Source: Thermocatellispora tengchongensis
GTDB lineage: Bacteria > Actinomycetota > Actinomycetes > Streptosporangiales > Streptosporangiaceae
DNA length: 64,000 bases
Direction: 5' to 3'
Assembly (NCBI RefSeq): GCF_014202315.1
Contig: NZ_JACHGN010000015.1
Location: forward strand, 186,001-250,000
The translations under genes and the position numbers were made by a program. This document shows, piece after piece, positions 7,711 through 16,585 of the stretch. How positions within the stretch are numbered: position 1 is the first letter of the stretch; each line of letters begins with the position of its first letter. Under the pieces are notes generated by a model. It did no database searches and was not told the origin of the DNA. It saw nothing but the letters and a program-made list of their open reading frames with translations.

Positions 7711-9210
7711 ATGACCACCTCTTCCGCCGCCCGCCGCTCGTGGTGGGTGATGGGCATCCTCGGGCTGGCTCAGTTGATGGTGACCCTGGACAACTCCATC
7801 GTGAACATCGCCCTGCCCGCCGCGCAGGCGGACCTCCGCTTCGACGACGCGCAGCGTCCATGGGTCGTCACCGCATACGCCCTGGCCTTCGGCTGCCTGC
7901 TGCTGCTCGGCGGCCGGATCTGTGACCTGTTCGGCGGGAGGCGGGTCTTCCTCATCGGCCTGACCGGCTTCGCCACCGCCTCCGTGCTCGGCGGCCTCGC
8001 GCCGGACTTCGCGATGCTCGTCACCGCCCGCGCGCTGCAGGGAACGTTCGGTGCCCTGCTGGCGCCGGCGGCGTTGTCGCTGCTCACGACCGCCTTTCCC
8101 ACGGGCAGGGAGCGCGTGCGGGCCTTCGGCGTGTTCGCGACCCTCGCGGTGTCCGGCGGTTCCATCGGGATGCTGCTCGGCGGGTCGCTCACCCAGTACG
8201 CCGACTGGCGCTGGACCATGTTCGTGAACGTGCTGATCGCCGCGGCGGCCTTCGCGGGCGGCGTGGCCGTGCTCCCGAACCCGCCGTCCGGCGAGCGGCA
8301 ACGGTTGGACATTCCCGGCGCCGCCACGGCCGCGGCCGGATTGTTCCTCGTGGTCTACGGCTTCGCCGTCGCCGAGTCGGACGGCTGGACGGCACCCGCG
8401 GCCGGCGGCTCCCTTACCGGCGGCGTCGTCCTGCTCATCGTGTTCGTGCTCATCCAGCGCCGGGCCGCCTCGCCACTGCTGCCCCTGCGGCTCGTGCTCG
8501 ACCGCTACCGTGGCGGGGCGCTGCTGGCCTGCTTCGTGTCGTTGATCGGCATGTTCGGGGTCATCCTGTTCCTGACCTATCTGTTGCAACGGCAACTGGG
8601 CTTCTCGCCCATGGCGACCGGTCTCGGCTTCCTGCCGATGACCGCCGGCATCATGACCGGCGCGAACGTGGCCCCCGCTGTGCTGCTGCCGCGCATGGGA
8701 CCCCGGGCGCCGATCGCGGCGGGGCTGCTGCTGAGCGCGGGTTCGCTGTTGTGGCTGTCGTCCCTGACCGTGGATTCGGCCTATGTCATCGACGTCCTCG
8801 GTCCGCTGATCCTCCTCGGCGTCGGCTTGGGCACGGCCATCTCGACCTCGATCAACACCGCGACCGCCGGGGTCGGCCCCGCCGACGCGGGCATCGCCTC
8901 GGCGGCGGTGAACGCCGTCCAGCAGATCGGCGGCTCGATCGGTCTCGCCCTGCTGTCCACGATCGCCGGCACCACTGCCGCCGCCCGGCCCGGCCTGCCG
9001 GCCGGCGCGGCCGAGGTGTACGGCTACACCGTCGCCTTCGCCGTCGCCGCGGCGATCTTCCTCGGGACCGCGATCCTCGTCTTCGCGCTCATCCCGGCGC
9101 GGCGTGCCTTCGCCGGCACCGCCCCGGCCCGAGCATCCGCTGCCGACCTAGGTCGCATGAGCGGTCGCACCGGGATCGCGCGACAGGCCGGCGAGATATC
9201 CTCCACCTGA
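7711..9210 (+). CDS. MFS drug/solute exporter, DHA2 (EmrB/QacA, 14 TM) family
   Basis: The protein has 499 residues from the ATG at 7711, which follows AAGGACCGGAG; an upstream in-frame ATG at 7573 would add a non-conserved leader and overlap the hairpin. The first helix carries the DHA2 signature (GLAQLMVTLDNSIVNIALPAAQ). Loop 2-3 has GGRICDLFGGRRVFLIG, and motif C-like glycines follow in helix 5 (SGGSIGMLLGGSLTQYADWRW). About fourteen hydrophobic helices are present. DHA2 pumps expel amphipathic drugs or metabolites using the proton gradient. Its place between an aldehyde dehydrogenase and a tetR gene suggests a detoxification module. Confidence 0.92.
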   Translation: MTTSSAARRSWWVMGILGLAQLMVTLDNSIVNIALPAAQADLRFDDAQRPWVVTAYALAFGCLLLLGGRICDLFGGRRVFLIGLTGFATASVLGGLAPDFAMLVTARALQGTFGALLAPAALSLLTTAFPTGRERVRAFGVFATLAVSGGSIGMLLGGSLTQYADWRWTMFVNVLIAAAAFAGGVAVLPNPPSGERQRLDIPGAATAAAGLFLVVYGFAVAESDGWTAPAAGGSLTGGVVLLIVFVLIQRRAASPLLPLRLVLDRYRGGALLACFVSLIGMFGVILFLTYLLQRQLGFSPMATGLGFLPMTAGIMTGANVAPAVLLPRMGPRAPIAAGLLLSAGSLLWLSSLTVDSAYVIDVLGPLILLGVGLGTAISTSINTATAGVGPADAGIASAAVNAVQQIGGSIGLALLSTIAGTTAAARPGLPAGAAEVYGYTVAFAVAAAIFLGTAILVFALIPARRAFAGTAPARASAADLGRMSGRTGIARQAGEISST

Positions 9211-9263
9211 AACGGACACCCTATCCGAGTACCGTGACCGATGCCCTCTTCCCTGGAGTCGCG

Positions 9264-9845
9264 ATGCCTCAGAACCAGCCCTCGCCACCCCTGAAACGCG
9301 TCGACGCCGAGCGTAACCGCGAGAAGATCCTCGCGGTCGCCCGCGCCGCGTTCGACGGCTCCGAGCCGGACATATCCATGGCCGAGATCTCGCGGCGCGC
9401 GGGAGTCGGCATGGCCACGCTGTACCGCAACTTCCCCGGCCGGCTGGAGCTCCTGGAGGCCATCTGGAGCGACGAGATCGACGCCGTCTGCCGGGCGGCC
9501 GAGACCGTCACCGGCGAGACACCCGGGGCGGTGTTCACGGCCTGGCTACACCAGTTCTTCATCTTCTCCAGCCGCAAGCGCCACATCGCGTCCGAACTGC
9601 TGTCCCACGTGGAGAGCGACAGCCCCGTCTTCAGCCGGAACCGCGCCAAGGTCATGGCCGCCAGCGGGCCGCTCCTGACCGCCGCCCAGCACAGCCATGA
9701 GATCCGCCAGGACCTCACGCTCAGGCAGATCCTCGACATGATCGTCGCCATCGCCGCGATCCGCGGAGACGCCGCGTACATCGAGCCGATCTTCCTGGCC
9801 GCGCTCGACGGCCTGCGCTCCCCGGCCGGCACCACCGGCCGGTGA
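9264..9845 (+). CDS. TetR/AcrR family repressor of the aldehyde dehydrogenase/MFS module
   Basis: The protein has 193 residues from the ATG at 9264, with GGAG seven bases upstream; a GTG at 9234 is an alternative. The HTH region is AVARAAFDGSEPDISMAEISRRAGVGMATLYRNF in order, a standard TetR signature, and the C-terminal half belongs to the common TetR_C group with a hydrophobic ligand cavity. It follows the MFS gene on the same strand, after a 53-base gap holding a weak copy of the operator found at 5915-5962, so it probably represses both itself and the dehydrogenase promoter. Its last codons and stop lie inside a 23-bp tandem repeat, so the C terminus may vary between strains. Confidence 0.92.
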   Translation: MPQNQPSPPLKRVDAERNREKILAVARAAFDGSEPDISMAEISRRAGVGMATLYRNFPGRLELLEAIWSDEIDAVCRAAETVTGETPGAVFTAWLHQFFIFSSRKRHIASELLSHVESDSPVFSRNRAKVMAASGPLLTAAQHSHEIRQDLTLRQILDMIVAIAAIRGDAAYIEPIFLAALDGLRSPAGTTGR

Positions 9846-9893
9846 CGGCCGGCACCACCGGCCGGTGACGGCCGGCACCACCGGCCGGTGACG
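9825..9893. repeat. Three tandem copies of a 23-bp unit across the tetR stop codon
   Basis: The unit GCCGGCACCACCGGCCGGTG plus ACG repeats three times without mismatch and a fourth copy begins. Each unit holds the 12-bp palindrome CACCGGCCGGTG, so the array can fold into serial hairpins and may serve as the transcription terminator. The tetR stop codon (9843-9845) is in copy 1. Confidence 0.85.
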
Positions 9894-10004
9894 GCCGGCA
9901 TCCGGATCAACGCGACGATCCGCCACCGCAGGCTCGGCCTCATCCCCTACCGCGCGGAACCGCCCCCGGCCCTCGCGACCATCCCGATCTCCACCTGACC
10001 GAGG

Positions 10005-10919
10005 TCACTCCGACGGGGTGCTGAAGGTCATGCCGTCGGGGGCGATGCCGCGGTGGAGGTAGATCGTCAGGTCCTGGCCCAGCTTGGACTCGGTCTCGGG
10101 CGAGTCCGGGGGCGGCCATCGCAGACCTTCGTAGAGTCTGTGGCGGTTCAGGGCGAACGCGGCGTTCACCAGGGAGCCGTAGGTCTCGGCCGTGCTCAGC
10201 ACCGCGAAGCGGTAGACGGCGGCCGCCATGGCGAGCGCGATGAGCAGCGCCCACCACGTCCATATCGTCCACACGGCGAACAGGGCCGACCACAGCCAGA
10301 GCCGGGCCGCGCGGTTGAGGGCCATCCGGGCGTCAAGGATCTCCGTACGGGTGCCGTCGTCCAGCACGAGCCACAGGTACGGCCAGCACACGACGGCGTC
10401 CAGGCCGTACCGTTCCCTGGGGCGGGCCTCGGCCAGGCGCAGCAGATTGCCAAGGCGGGTCGGCAGCAGGTCGTCCGGGCCGGGGTGGCGGCCGAGCAGC
10501 GTCTCCAGCCGGGCCAGCTCACGCAGGTCGCCATCGCTTCCGGCCGAGGTGGCGAGAATGCCCGCGCGCCTCTTCGCGGTCTCCAGGCGGCGCCGGAGAA
10601 GACGCGTGAGCGGGCGGGCGGCCCACCATGGCCAGTATCCCTCCAGGAGCCGCAGGGCCGGCAGCGTCAGCCGATCCGCCGTGGTGGCCGAGACCAGCAG
10701 GACGGCCAGGGCGCCCATGACCACGATGACCAGGGCCGCGACGGACCACCCCTGGAAGCCCCGTTCCACCTCCGCCAGCGCTTTTCGCCAGTCGCCTGGC
10801 CGGGACCACAGCCAGATCGCGAACCCTCCGGCCCAGAATCCGAAGGCGGGTGAGAACAGCCGCGCGCTCCACTGGTCCGCGAGCTTGCCCGCGAACCCCT
10901 CCCAGAACTTGTCCAGCAC
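10005..10919 (-). CDS. Membrane protein in CHAT operon
   Basis: This 304-residue protein is of no named family. It has an N-terminal helix near residues 23-40 (FGFWAGGFAIWLWS), a second at ~58-80 (WSVAALVIVVMGALAVLLVS), and a Trp-rich pair near residues 205-235 (WLWSALFAVWTIWTWWALLIALAMAAAV). A ~100-residue cytoplasmic loop containing ARLETLLGRHPGPDDLLPTRLGNLLRLAE lies between the pairs. It is the last gene of the operon, three bases after the upstream stop. Proteins of this kind accompany TPR-S/CHAT systems in actinomycetes and could be the membrane anchor or pore, but that is inference. Confidence 0.65.
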   Translation of the reverse strand: MLDKFWEGFAGKLADQWSARLFSPAFGFWAGGFAIWLWSRPGDWRKALAEVERGFQGWSVAALVIVVMGALAVLLVSATTADRLTLPALRLLEGYWPWWAARPLTRLLRRRLETAKRRAGILATSAGSDGDLRELARLETLLGRHPGPDDLLPTRLGNLLRLAEARPRERYGLDAVVCWPYLWLVLDDGTRTEILDARMALNRAARLWLWSALFAVWTIWTWWALLIALAMAAAVYRFAVLSTAETYGSLVNAAFALNRHRLYEGLRWPPPDSPETESKLGQDLTIYLHRGIAPDGMTFSTPSE

Positions 10920-10922
10920 CGG

Positions 10923-11297
10923 CTAGCCCACCCGGACGAAATCCAGGCCATGGACCGGGCAGGTGGGGACGGGATCGCGGACGTCGAACCGGAACCACGG
11001 CTCGCCGTCGCCTTGCGGGCACGCGTAGCGGGGTATGCGGATATGCCGGGCGGCACCTGGTAACGGCTCGAACGCCCGGACCCGTTCCGGCACCTCCAGC
11101 AGCCGGCGCGCCCAGTCACGAGTCTCGGCCCTGCGCGCCAGTATCCTCAGCAGCTCCGCCTTGACCGGTGTGCCGTCGCCGCCACGCGCGAGCGCATCGC
11201 GGAGTTCCGCCTCCGTGGTGGCCGCCTCCTTCCCGACGAGCACCGGGAGATGAGGAATGATCGCGTTGGCCGCCGCCCTGACCTCGTCCTCGCGCAC
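10923..11297 (-). CDS. Small protein with Cys/His ribbon, CHAT operon partner
   Basis: The protein has 124 residues. The first ~75 are helical (VRAAANAIIPHLPVLVGKEAATTEAELRDAL, leucine- and alanine-rich) and resemble effector-associated adaptor domains. The C terminus reads YACPQGDGEPWFRFD, then DPVPTCPVHGLDF, a CP-x(n)-CPxHG ribbon seen in small actinobacterial proteins next to CHAT, vWA-MoxR or TPR-S genes. It starts 21 bases after the CHAT gene and is followed three bases later by the membrane protein gene, so translation is probably coupled. I infer an adaptor role between the protease-like protein and the membrane component. Confidence 0.6.
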   Translation of the reverse strand: MREDEVRAAANAIIPHLPVLVGKEAATTEAELRDALARGGDGTPVKAELLRILARRAETRDWARRLLEVPERVRAFEPLPGAARHIRIPRYACPQGDGEPWFRFDVRDPVPTCPVHGLDFVRVG

Positions 11298-11318
11298 GGG
11301 ACTCTCCCCTTCACCTGA

Positions 11319-13955
11319 TCACGCGCCTGTGAACGCGAACGACGCCCATCCCGACGGCGAGGCGTAGACCAGTTCGCCGGGATCGGCCAGGATCACCTGT
11401 TCCCAGCACATCTCCGCAACCTCGGCGGGCAGCCAGCCGTCTCCGTCGAGTAGCGGCTCGAACAGCTCCACCCAGCCCTTGGCGCTCGTGTCGCGAACCG
11501 TCCGCTGGGCCGCCCGCAGCGCCGCGGCCGGTGAGAGCCCGTCCAGCCGCCACCCCCGATAGAACATGATCATCAGCAGGGCGCTGCTCACGTCCGGTAC
11601 GGCCCAGAGCGATCCGATGACCCCGGCGGCACCCGCCTGAAGCATCGCCGTGGGCAGCCCGATGACCTCGTCGGGGATGTCGAGGCCCGGAACCGCGGTC
11701 TCGCAGGCGCTCAGCACCGCCAGCCGGGCGCGCAGCGGCATGCCCGCCAGGTCGTCCATGGCCAGCAGCTCTCCCCCGGCCAGGCCCAGGCCGCTGCGGG
11801 CCGGCTCGACGATGTCGGCACGGCCGTGACCGGCGAAGTGGATCACGCCCGCACCGGGCAGGACGTCGCGCACCGCGTCGCGCGTCACATCGTCACCGCG
11901 CAGGCTCACCGCCTGCGGCCAGAGCGCGCCCGCCGCGCCGGTCTCGGCTCGCGCGAAGGGCAGGGGGTTGGCGACGGGCTCAGGGTCCTCGATCGTGACC
12001 AGCGGGTCCGCGGTCGCGGCGGCCGCGGCCGTCCGGGCCCGGTGCAGCATCCTCGCCCCGGGCGCGTACGTGATCAGCTTGCGGTCCAGGGCGTAGCAAC
12101 GGCCGGTGGGCGCCGTGGGATCGGGCGTCCACGCCGCGTGGAGGGGCAGCGTCGTGAGAGGGCCGCAGGGGATGAGGACCAGTTCCTCCGGCTCCCCCAC
12201 CACCTCCAGCACATCGCGGACGCACGCGGTCCAGAGCCATTCGCAGGTCCAGTCGAGCACGTCGCGCCAGCGCTCCGGGTCCCCGGCACGCCGCGCTCGC
12301 GCCCAGTACAGGCCGCTCGACCAGTCGCTCAACGCCTCCTCGGTCAGGTCGGGGAGATGGCGCACGCGGACCTCGCCGTCCACCACGGCGAGCGCCAGCC
12401 CTCCCCATGGGCTGCTGGTGAGGTAGACCAGCGGCGTGTCCCGCGCGGCCTCGGCGATGCGGGCGAACGTGACTCCTTCGCCGTCGCCGAGCGTATCGGC
12501 GAACAACTGGGTACGGCCTCGTTCCATCGCCACGGCTGCCGCCTCGGCGTCGCCGGCATGCGCCAGCACGACGCCGACCCTGCCCGGCATCTGCTGATCC
12601 ACGTGCAGATATCGCGCCTTGTGCTGGACCGTTACCTGTGCGCCGAACTGCGCGGCCAGTGCCGCCGACCAGATCCGGGCGGGCTCGGCGGCCTCCGCCC
12701 AGGCGCCGCGCTCGGCCAGCCAGTCGACCAGCAGTTCGGCGGCCTTCAACGCGGCTCCCCTGTGGGTCTCCATGCCGCGGCCCACGACCTCCCGCAGCGC
12801 CGCGAGACCTCGCGCGAGGTCGGCCGGGTCCTGACGGAGTTGATGCCGATGGCGCAGGCACCTGCCGAGATCGAGCAACAGCGGCATCCGGGCGGGGCTG
12901 TCGGCGCCCAGTTCGTCCAGGGACGTCTGCCTCAGCTCGATCGCCTGCCGCAGGTCGCCCTCGTCGTGCCGGGCCTCGAAGCGCAGGCCATATGCCACGC
13001 CGAGGACCTGGCGGGCGAGCGGCCGGAGCTCACCGGCCCCCTCGATGGCGTCGGCGCACAGGACGATGGCCTCGTCGAGATCGTTCACGCCGCCGTCGCC
13101 GTACTGGTGCCGGTCGATGAGGGCGGCGGCGAGATTGCAGGCGGCCACCGACCTGTCGCGGGTCCCCTGGGCGAGGCGGAAGGCCCGGTCGGCCGCCCCA
13201 ACGGCACGGGCGGAGTCCTCGGCGCTCTGGCTGATCTCCACCCGGTGGTGGAGGGCGTTGGCAAGGTTCGCCAGCCACGTCGCCAGCGACGGCTCGTCGG
13301 TCGCCAGGGCCGTCAGGCTCTCCAGGATGTCGATGGCCCGTTCGAGGTCGTCGATGATCTGCTTGCGCTCGAAGCGGTCCAGGAGCAGCGCGGCGATGTC
13401 GCCCAGATAGGGCAGCCGGGCCGGGCTGTCGGTGACCAGCAGCTCCGCCTGGACCAGGGCCTGCAGAGCGCCCTCCAGATCGGCCTCGTGGCCGGTCTCC
13501 TGGTAGCGCCAGCGGTGCATCCGCCCGAGATAGCCGAGCCGCTCCGCGCGTTCCTCCGGCGACTGGGGCTCCGCCGCCGCCCGGCGGACGTCCGAGATCG
13601 CGGCGGTCAGCAGGGCGAGGTCGCCGTCACTCTGGAACAACTGCAGCCGTACCCGCCACAGGTTGTCCAGCAAGGGCAGGCGATCCTTGGGCGCGGCCGA
13701 CTCCAGCGCGGCCGTCAGGTGCCCGAGGGCGGCCTCCGCGTCGCCGGGATCGGCGCGGGCGAGCAGGGCCTCGGCGAGTCGCACCCTGCCGACGACGGGA
13801 TCCGGATGCGCCTCCGCCAGCCACGTCCACGCCCACACCAGACGCCCGGCCTCGACCTGCCCCCCGGCCTTGGCCCGCGCCACCACCTCCAGCGCCTCGG
13901 CGACCTGGGCGACGATCCAGTCCTCCGTAGGCTTCCGGCGACGCCGGAAGATCAT
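11319..13955 (-). CDS. TPR-repeat CHAT-domain protein (caspase-like peptidase fold)
   Basis: The protein has 878 residues. About 500 N-terminal residues are helical repeats with TPR-type spacing (for example HLTAALESAAPKDRLPLLDNL, ERAERLGYLGRMHRWRY, PARMPLLLDLGRCLRHRH). The C-terminal ~330 residues form a CHAT domain. The catalytic His lies in GVIHFAGHGRAD (~residue 707) and the Cys in LAVLSACETAVPG (~748), followed by the family's GLPTAMLQAGAAGVIGSLWAV segment. CHAT proteins are caspase/separase relatives that act as proteases or scaffolds in signalling and in anti-phage or cell-suicide systems. The start overlaps the stop of the preceding gene by four bases. Both catalytic residues are intact, so it may be active. 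Confidence 0.88.
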   Translation of the reverse strand: MIFRRRRKPTEDWIVAQVAEALEVVARAKAGGQVEAGRLVWAWTWLAEAHPDPVVGRVRLAEALLARADPGDAEAALGHLTAALESAAPKDRLPLLDNLWRVRLQLFQSDGDLALLTAAISDVRRAAAEPQSPEERAERLGYLGRMHRWRYQETGHEADLEGALQALVQAELLVTDSPARLPYLGDIAALLLDRFERKQIIDDLERAIDILESLTALATDEPSLATWLANLANALHHRVEISQSAEDSARAVGAADRAFRLAQGTRDRSVAACNLAAALIDRHQYGDGGVNDLDEAIVLCADAIEGAGELRPLARQVLGVAYGLRFEARHDEGDLRQAIELRQTSLDELGADSPARMPLLLDLGRCLRHRHQLRQDPADLARGLAALREVVGRGMETHRGAALKAAELLVDWLAERGAWAEAAEPARIWSAALAAQFGAQVTVQHKARYLHVDQQMPGRVGVVLAHAGDAEAAAVAMERGRTQLFADTLGDGEGVTFARIAEAARDTPLVYLTSSPWGGLALAVVDGEVRVRHLPDLTEEALSDWSSGLYWARARRAGDPERWRDVLDWTCEWLWTACVRDVLEVVGEPEELVLIPCGPLTTLPLHAAWTPDPTAPTGRCYALDRKLITYAPGARMLHRARTAAAAATADPLVTIEDPEPVANPLPFARAETGAAGALWPQAVSLRGDDVTRDAVRDVLPGAGVIHFAGHGRADIVEPARSGLGLAGGELLAMDDLAGMPLRARLAVLSACETAVPGLDIPDEVIGLPTAMLQAGAAGVIGSLWAVPDVSSALLMIMFYRGWRLDGLSPAAALRAAQRTVRDTSAKGWVELFEPLLDGDGWLPAEVAEMCWEQVILADPGELVYASPSGWASFAFTGA

Positions 13956-14737
13956 GCCGGACTCACGCCCTGCAGCCCGGCCAGCGCCTCCCGGCGCTTG
14001 AGGGAACCGGGCCGGGTACGGCGCATCACGCTCTGGTAGGCGTCGGCCGCGCGGTCACGATCGGCCGGGTCCCCGTTCAGGCGATGCCGTAGCACGAACA
14101 CCCTGCCCATCTCCATCCAGCACTCGGCCACCCGGTCGGCGTCATCCGAGGGGATGCGCCGCGCGCGCTCCAAATGGCCGATCGCCTCATCGAGCAGGCC
14201 GACGCCGCCGCGATGACGGACGAATCCATATCTGAGCGCGAGCGCCGCACGGCACAGCAGATGAAAGCTGTACGCCGTGAAATGGTCCGCCAGCTCCGTC
14301 GCCCCCAGCGCCTGAAACTCCCGGATCCTGTCATCCCACGCGGTCACGACCTCCCGCCACAGCGCGATGGCCTCGTCGAGCGTGTCCAGGTGGCCGCCGC
14401 CCAGAAAACGCTGGAGCGCGTCTTCGGCCGCCGCGACCCTTTTGTCGAGCGACGCGGTGAACCTCTTCGAGAACGCCTTCGTCATCCCGAGGCTCTGCGC
14501 GTCGCGGAGGAGTTCGAGCTGGGCGTCGATGTGGGCGGCGACCAGGGGATCCACGTCCTCTCGCACGTCGTCGGCGATATGACGGCCCAGCCGCCGCGCC
14601 TCGTCGGTGAACAGGATGGGATGTTTCTCCAGAACGTCATACGAATCCCAAATGCCCACCGACGTCAGGAACGCCACGATGCTCTCACGAAGGGCTTGTT
14701 CGTAGTCGATTTCTTCGCGACCCATGCACCACCCCAT
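13952..14737 (-). CDS. Helical TPR-like protein, first gene of the CHAT operon
   Basis: The protein has 261 residues from the ATG at 14737, preceded by AGAGGGAG; a second ATG at 14725 gives the same protein minus four residues. The first ~120 residues are charged helices (YEQALRESIVAFLTSVGIWDSYDVLEKHPILF..). After that come TPR-like stretches, with ALQRFLGGGHLDTLDEAIALWREVV, GLLDEAIGHLERARR and RAADAYQSVMRR sharing the spacing found in the CHAT protein. It is probably a regulator, substrate adaptor or split repeat domain for the CHAT protein, to which it is translationally coupled (ATGA overlap). Confidence 0.7.
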   Translation of the reverse strand: MGWCMGREEIDYEQALRESIVAFLTSVGIWDSYDVLEKHPILFTDEARRLGRHIADDVREDVDPLVAAHIDAQLELLRDAQSLGMTKAFSKRFTASLDKRVAAAEDALQRFLGGGHLDTLDEAIALWREVVTAWDDRIREFQALGATELADHFTAYSFHLLCRAALALRYGFVRHRGGVGLLDEAIGHLERARRIPSDDADRVAECWMEMGRVFVLRHRLNGDPADRDRAADAYQSVMRRTRPGSLKRREALAGLQGVSPA

Positions 14738-14960
14738 CCGCTCCCTCTTTTCTACCTCCGTTCTTGCGGGGCGGCCCGGCCGATCGGGCGAAGGAAACGG
14801 GGCAGACGAGGTCGATGGCCGGGGCAGCCTCGCCGTCGTCGAGTTCCCCGGGCCGGGCGGGGATGCGGCACGTACGGTCCACCGAACCGCCGGCGTTGAC
14901 CCAGGCTGCGGCGCGATGAGCCGTTCAAGGCACCGCGTTGCCGCCGCGCGCCGCCGGATC

Positions 14961-15549
14961 ATGCCCGTCGTCATGGAGTGGGCCCGGGAACAGAGCTGGT
15001 TTCCCGAAGGGCTGATTTGGCTGCTCTACCCTCTCTACGGGACCGAGCTGATCCTTGGCTCCGCGCTCCTCTGGCTCGCCCGGAGACGACCGCGGCGCCG
15101 AGCGGGCGAGAAACCGACCCGGTACGAACTGGCCCTGCTCGTCCACGGGATCGGCACGGCCATGGACCACCTGCTGCACGAGCTGATCCGGTCGGAGAAG
15201 ATCACACGAACCCCGGGAGGGCGATTTCGCGCCCTGACCACCGAGGCGGACGACCCGGTCGAGCGAGCGGCGCTCGCCCTGATCGGCCTCCGCCCGGAGG
15301 GGATACCGCCCGGCACGGCCAAGGCGCGCCGTGCGCCGTCTGCTCAGGCGCGGGCTGGTGGACAAGAACCTCTGGGAACGCGGAGGGCCTTGGTTGCGCG
15401 TCCTGGTCAGGACGGTCGCGATCGCCCAGGTGCCGCTCGTGACCGCCGCGCACGTCATCGGGATGCTCAGCTCCCGCGACGCGGGGGCGGTGTGGATCAC
15501 GGCGCCATGCTGGCTGGTCATCGGCGCGCCGATGTGTTCGCAGGTCTGA
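14961..15549 (+). pseudogene. TIGR04222-like membrane protein, frameshifted and truncated
   Basis: From the ATG at 14961 (or 14973) the frame encodes a membrane helix (GLIWLLYPLYGTELILGSALLWLA) and a helical domain (KPTRYELALLVHGIGTAMDHLLHEL..). This arrangement recalls actinobacterial TIGR04222 membrane proteins. Around 15320 the coding potential jumps to the next frame, which reads RRLLRRGLVDKNLWERGG and ends at 15547-15549 after a second hydrophobic stretch. The 3' end abuts another remnant. A single indel plus a deletion explains the structure. The family name is tentative. Confidence 0.5.
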
Positions 15550-16223
15550 CTTCCTCGACTGCATTTCGAGTTCCCCGTCCCTATAGCGCGGATGACGGAA
15601 CCCACGTCGTGGCCGGGTGGACAGCCTTCGAGTTCGTGGATGGCCAAGAGGGACCGGCCGGCGAGTGGGCGACGCTGATAGCCGCCAGCAGGGCCTTTCA
15701 TCGGGCATTGCGCCATTTGCCCCGGCCCGGCCTGCTTGATCGCCGTCAGCATCCCTGGGCGGTGGCCGACCGCATCGCCTGGGGTGAGATCGGTACGGTG
15801 ACAGCGGCTCACACCGACGGGCTGCTAGCGACGTTGCAGGATCTCCAGCGTCCCGTGAACGCGCCCAGCCAACTCGTGCACGGGGATCTCACCGGGAATG
15901 TGCTGTTGCAGTCTGGGCGACCGCCTGCTGTGATCGACTTCTCGCCGTATTGGCGGCCCGTTGGGTATGCCGAGGCCATCGTCGTCGCCGACGGCCTCCT
16001 CTACCACGATGCGCAGCCAGGACTCATCGACAGCGTGCTTCCCGGCCGCGATGGACTCCAGATGCTCGTCAGGGCCCTGATCTTCCGGCTGGCCACCTCG
16101 GCCCTCTTCGAAGGTCCGGGCAGGACACTCCCTCAAGAGGAACTGGCACGCTTCGCACGTGTCACCCGCCTGGTGGAGGAGCGAATTCACGCTGATCGTC
16201 ACTTCGGCACCCGACCCACCTGA
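15525..16223 (+). pseudogene. Phosphotransferase-like protein (TIGR02569 type), 5' truncated
   Basis: From about 15525 the frame reads ADVFAGLTSSTAFRVPRP, VVAGWTAFEFVDGQ, then QLVHGDLTGNVLLQSG and PAVIDFSPYWRPVGYAEAIVVADGL, ending at 16221-16223. HGDLTGNVL is the catalytic loop and IDFSPYWRP the metal-binding loop of an aminoglycoside-phosphotransferase-like fold. The wording matches the mycobacterial-type TIGR02569 family of unknown substrate. The first ~50 residues expected for that family (nucleotide-binding strands) are missing, replaced by the frameshifted membrane-protein fragment. The kinase core is otherwise complete, so the gene was lost fairly recently. Confidence 0.65.
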
Positions 16224-16585
16224 CCCTTGGCACCCTGGCGAACACCGTGATGGCCGCCACCATTGAAATCTCTCCGTCCAGCGGTATCGGAGCCTGGGTG
16301 CGGGACCGTACCCTCCGATCACGGGGGTGACGGCGCCGCCACTGCGGGCGGCGGAGTAGCTGCTGGACGCGGTGCTCGCGCCGGCCATCGCTGTCATGAT
16401 TGCGGTCGGCCTTCTCATCGAGGGGTTTCGATGGACCAGATCGAACTCGTCGACTCCACGGTGAGCGTGGTCGACCTGCGCGCCCCGAGCCGGCCCGCCC
16501 TCCTGGACACCCTCAGGATCCCGCACGCCGGCGACTGGGGTGCCCGCAACCGGCCGGTGGAACGTCTCCATGTACCCGGCAAGGA
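16224..16585. other. Gap with an unassigned coding-like fragment
   Basis: No complete gene is present. At 16432 an ATG behind GAGGGGT opens a plus-strand frame, MDQIELVDSTVSVVDLRAP, then RPALLDTLRIPHAGDW. The VSVVDL..P..P.LL.TLR spacing resembles an LVIVD/beta-propeller repeat, but the frame then runs antisense into the dehydrogenase remnant. It may be a truncated N terminus left by a rearrangement. Confidence is low. Confidence 0.25.

Noticed and set aside
7549-8595. Minus-strand frame opposite the MFS gene
   Set aside because: Antisense shadow; the plus-strand product has a clear 14-helix transporter pattern.
9825-9893. Short tandem repeats considered as a CRISPR array
   Set aside because: The copies are directly adjacent with no spacers and no cas genes are nearby.
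11826-14039. Plus-strand frame opposite the CHAT gene
   Set aside because: Shadow of the CHAT/TPR gene, with no recognisable domain.
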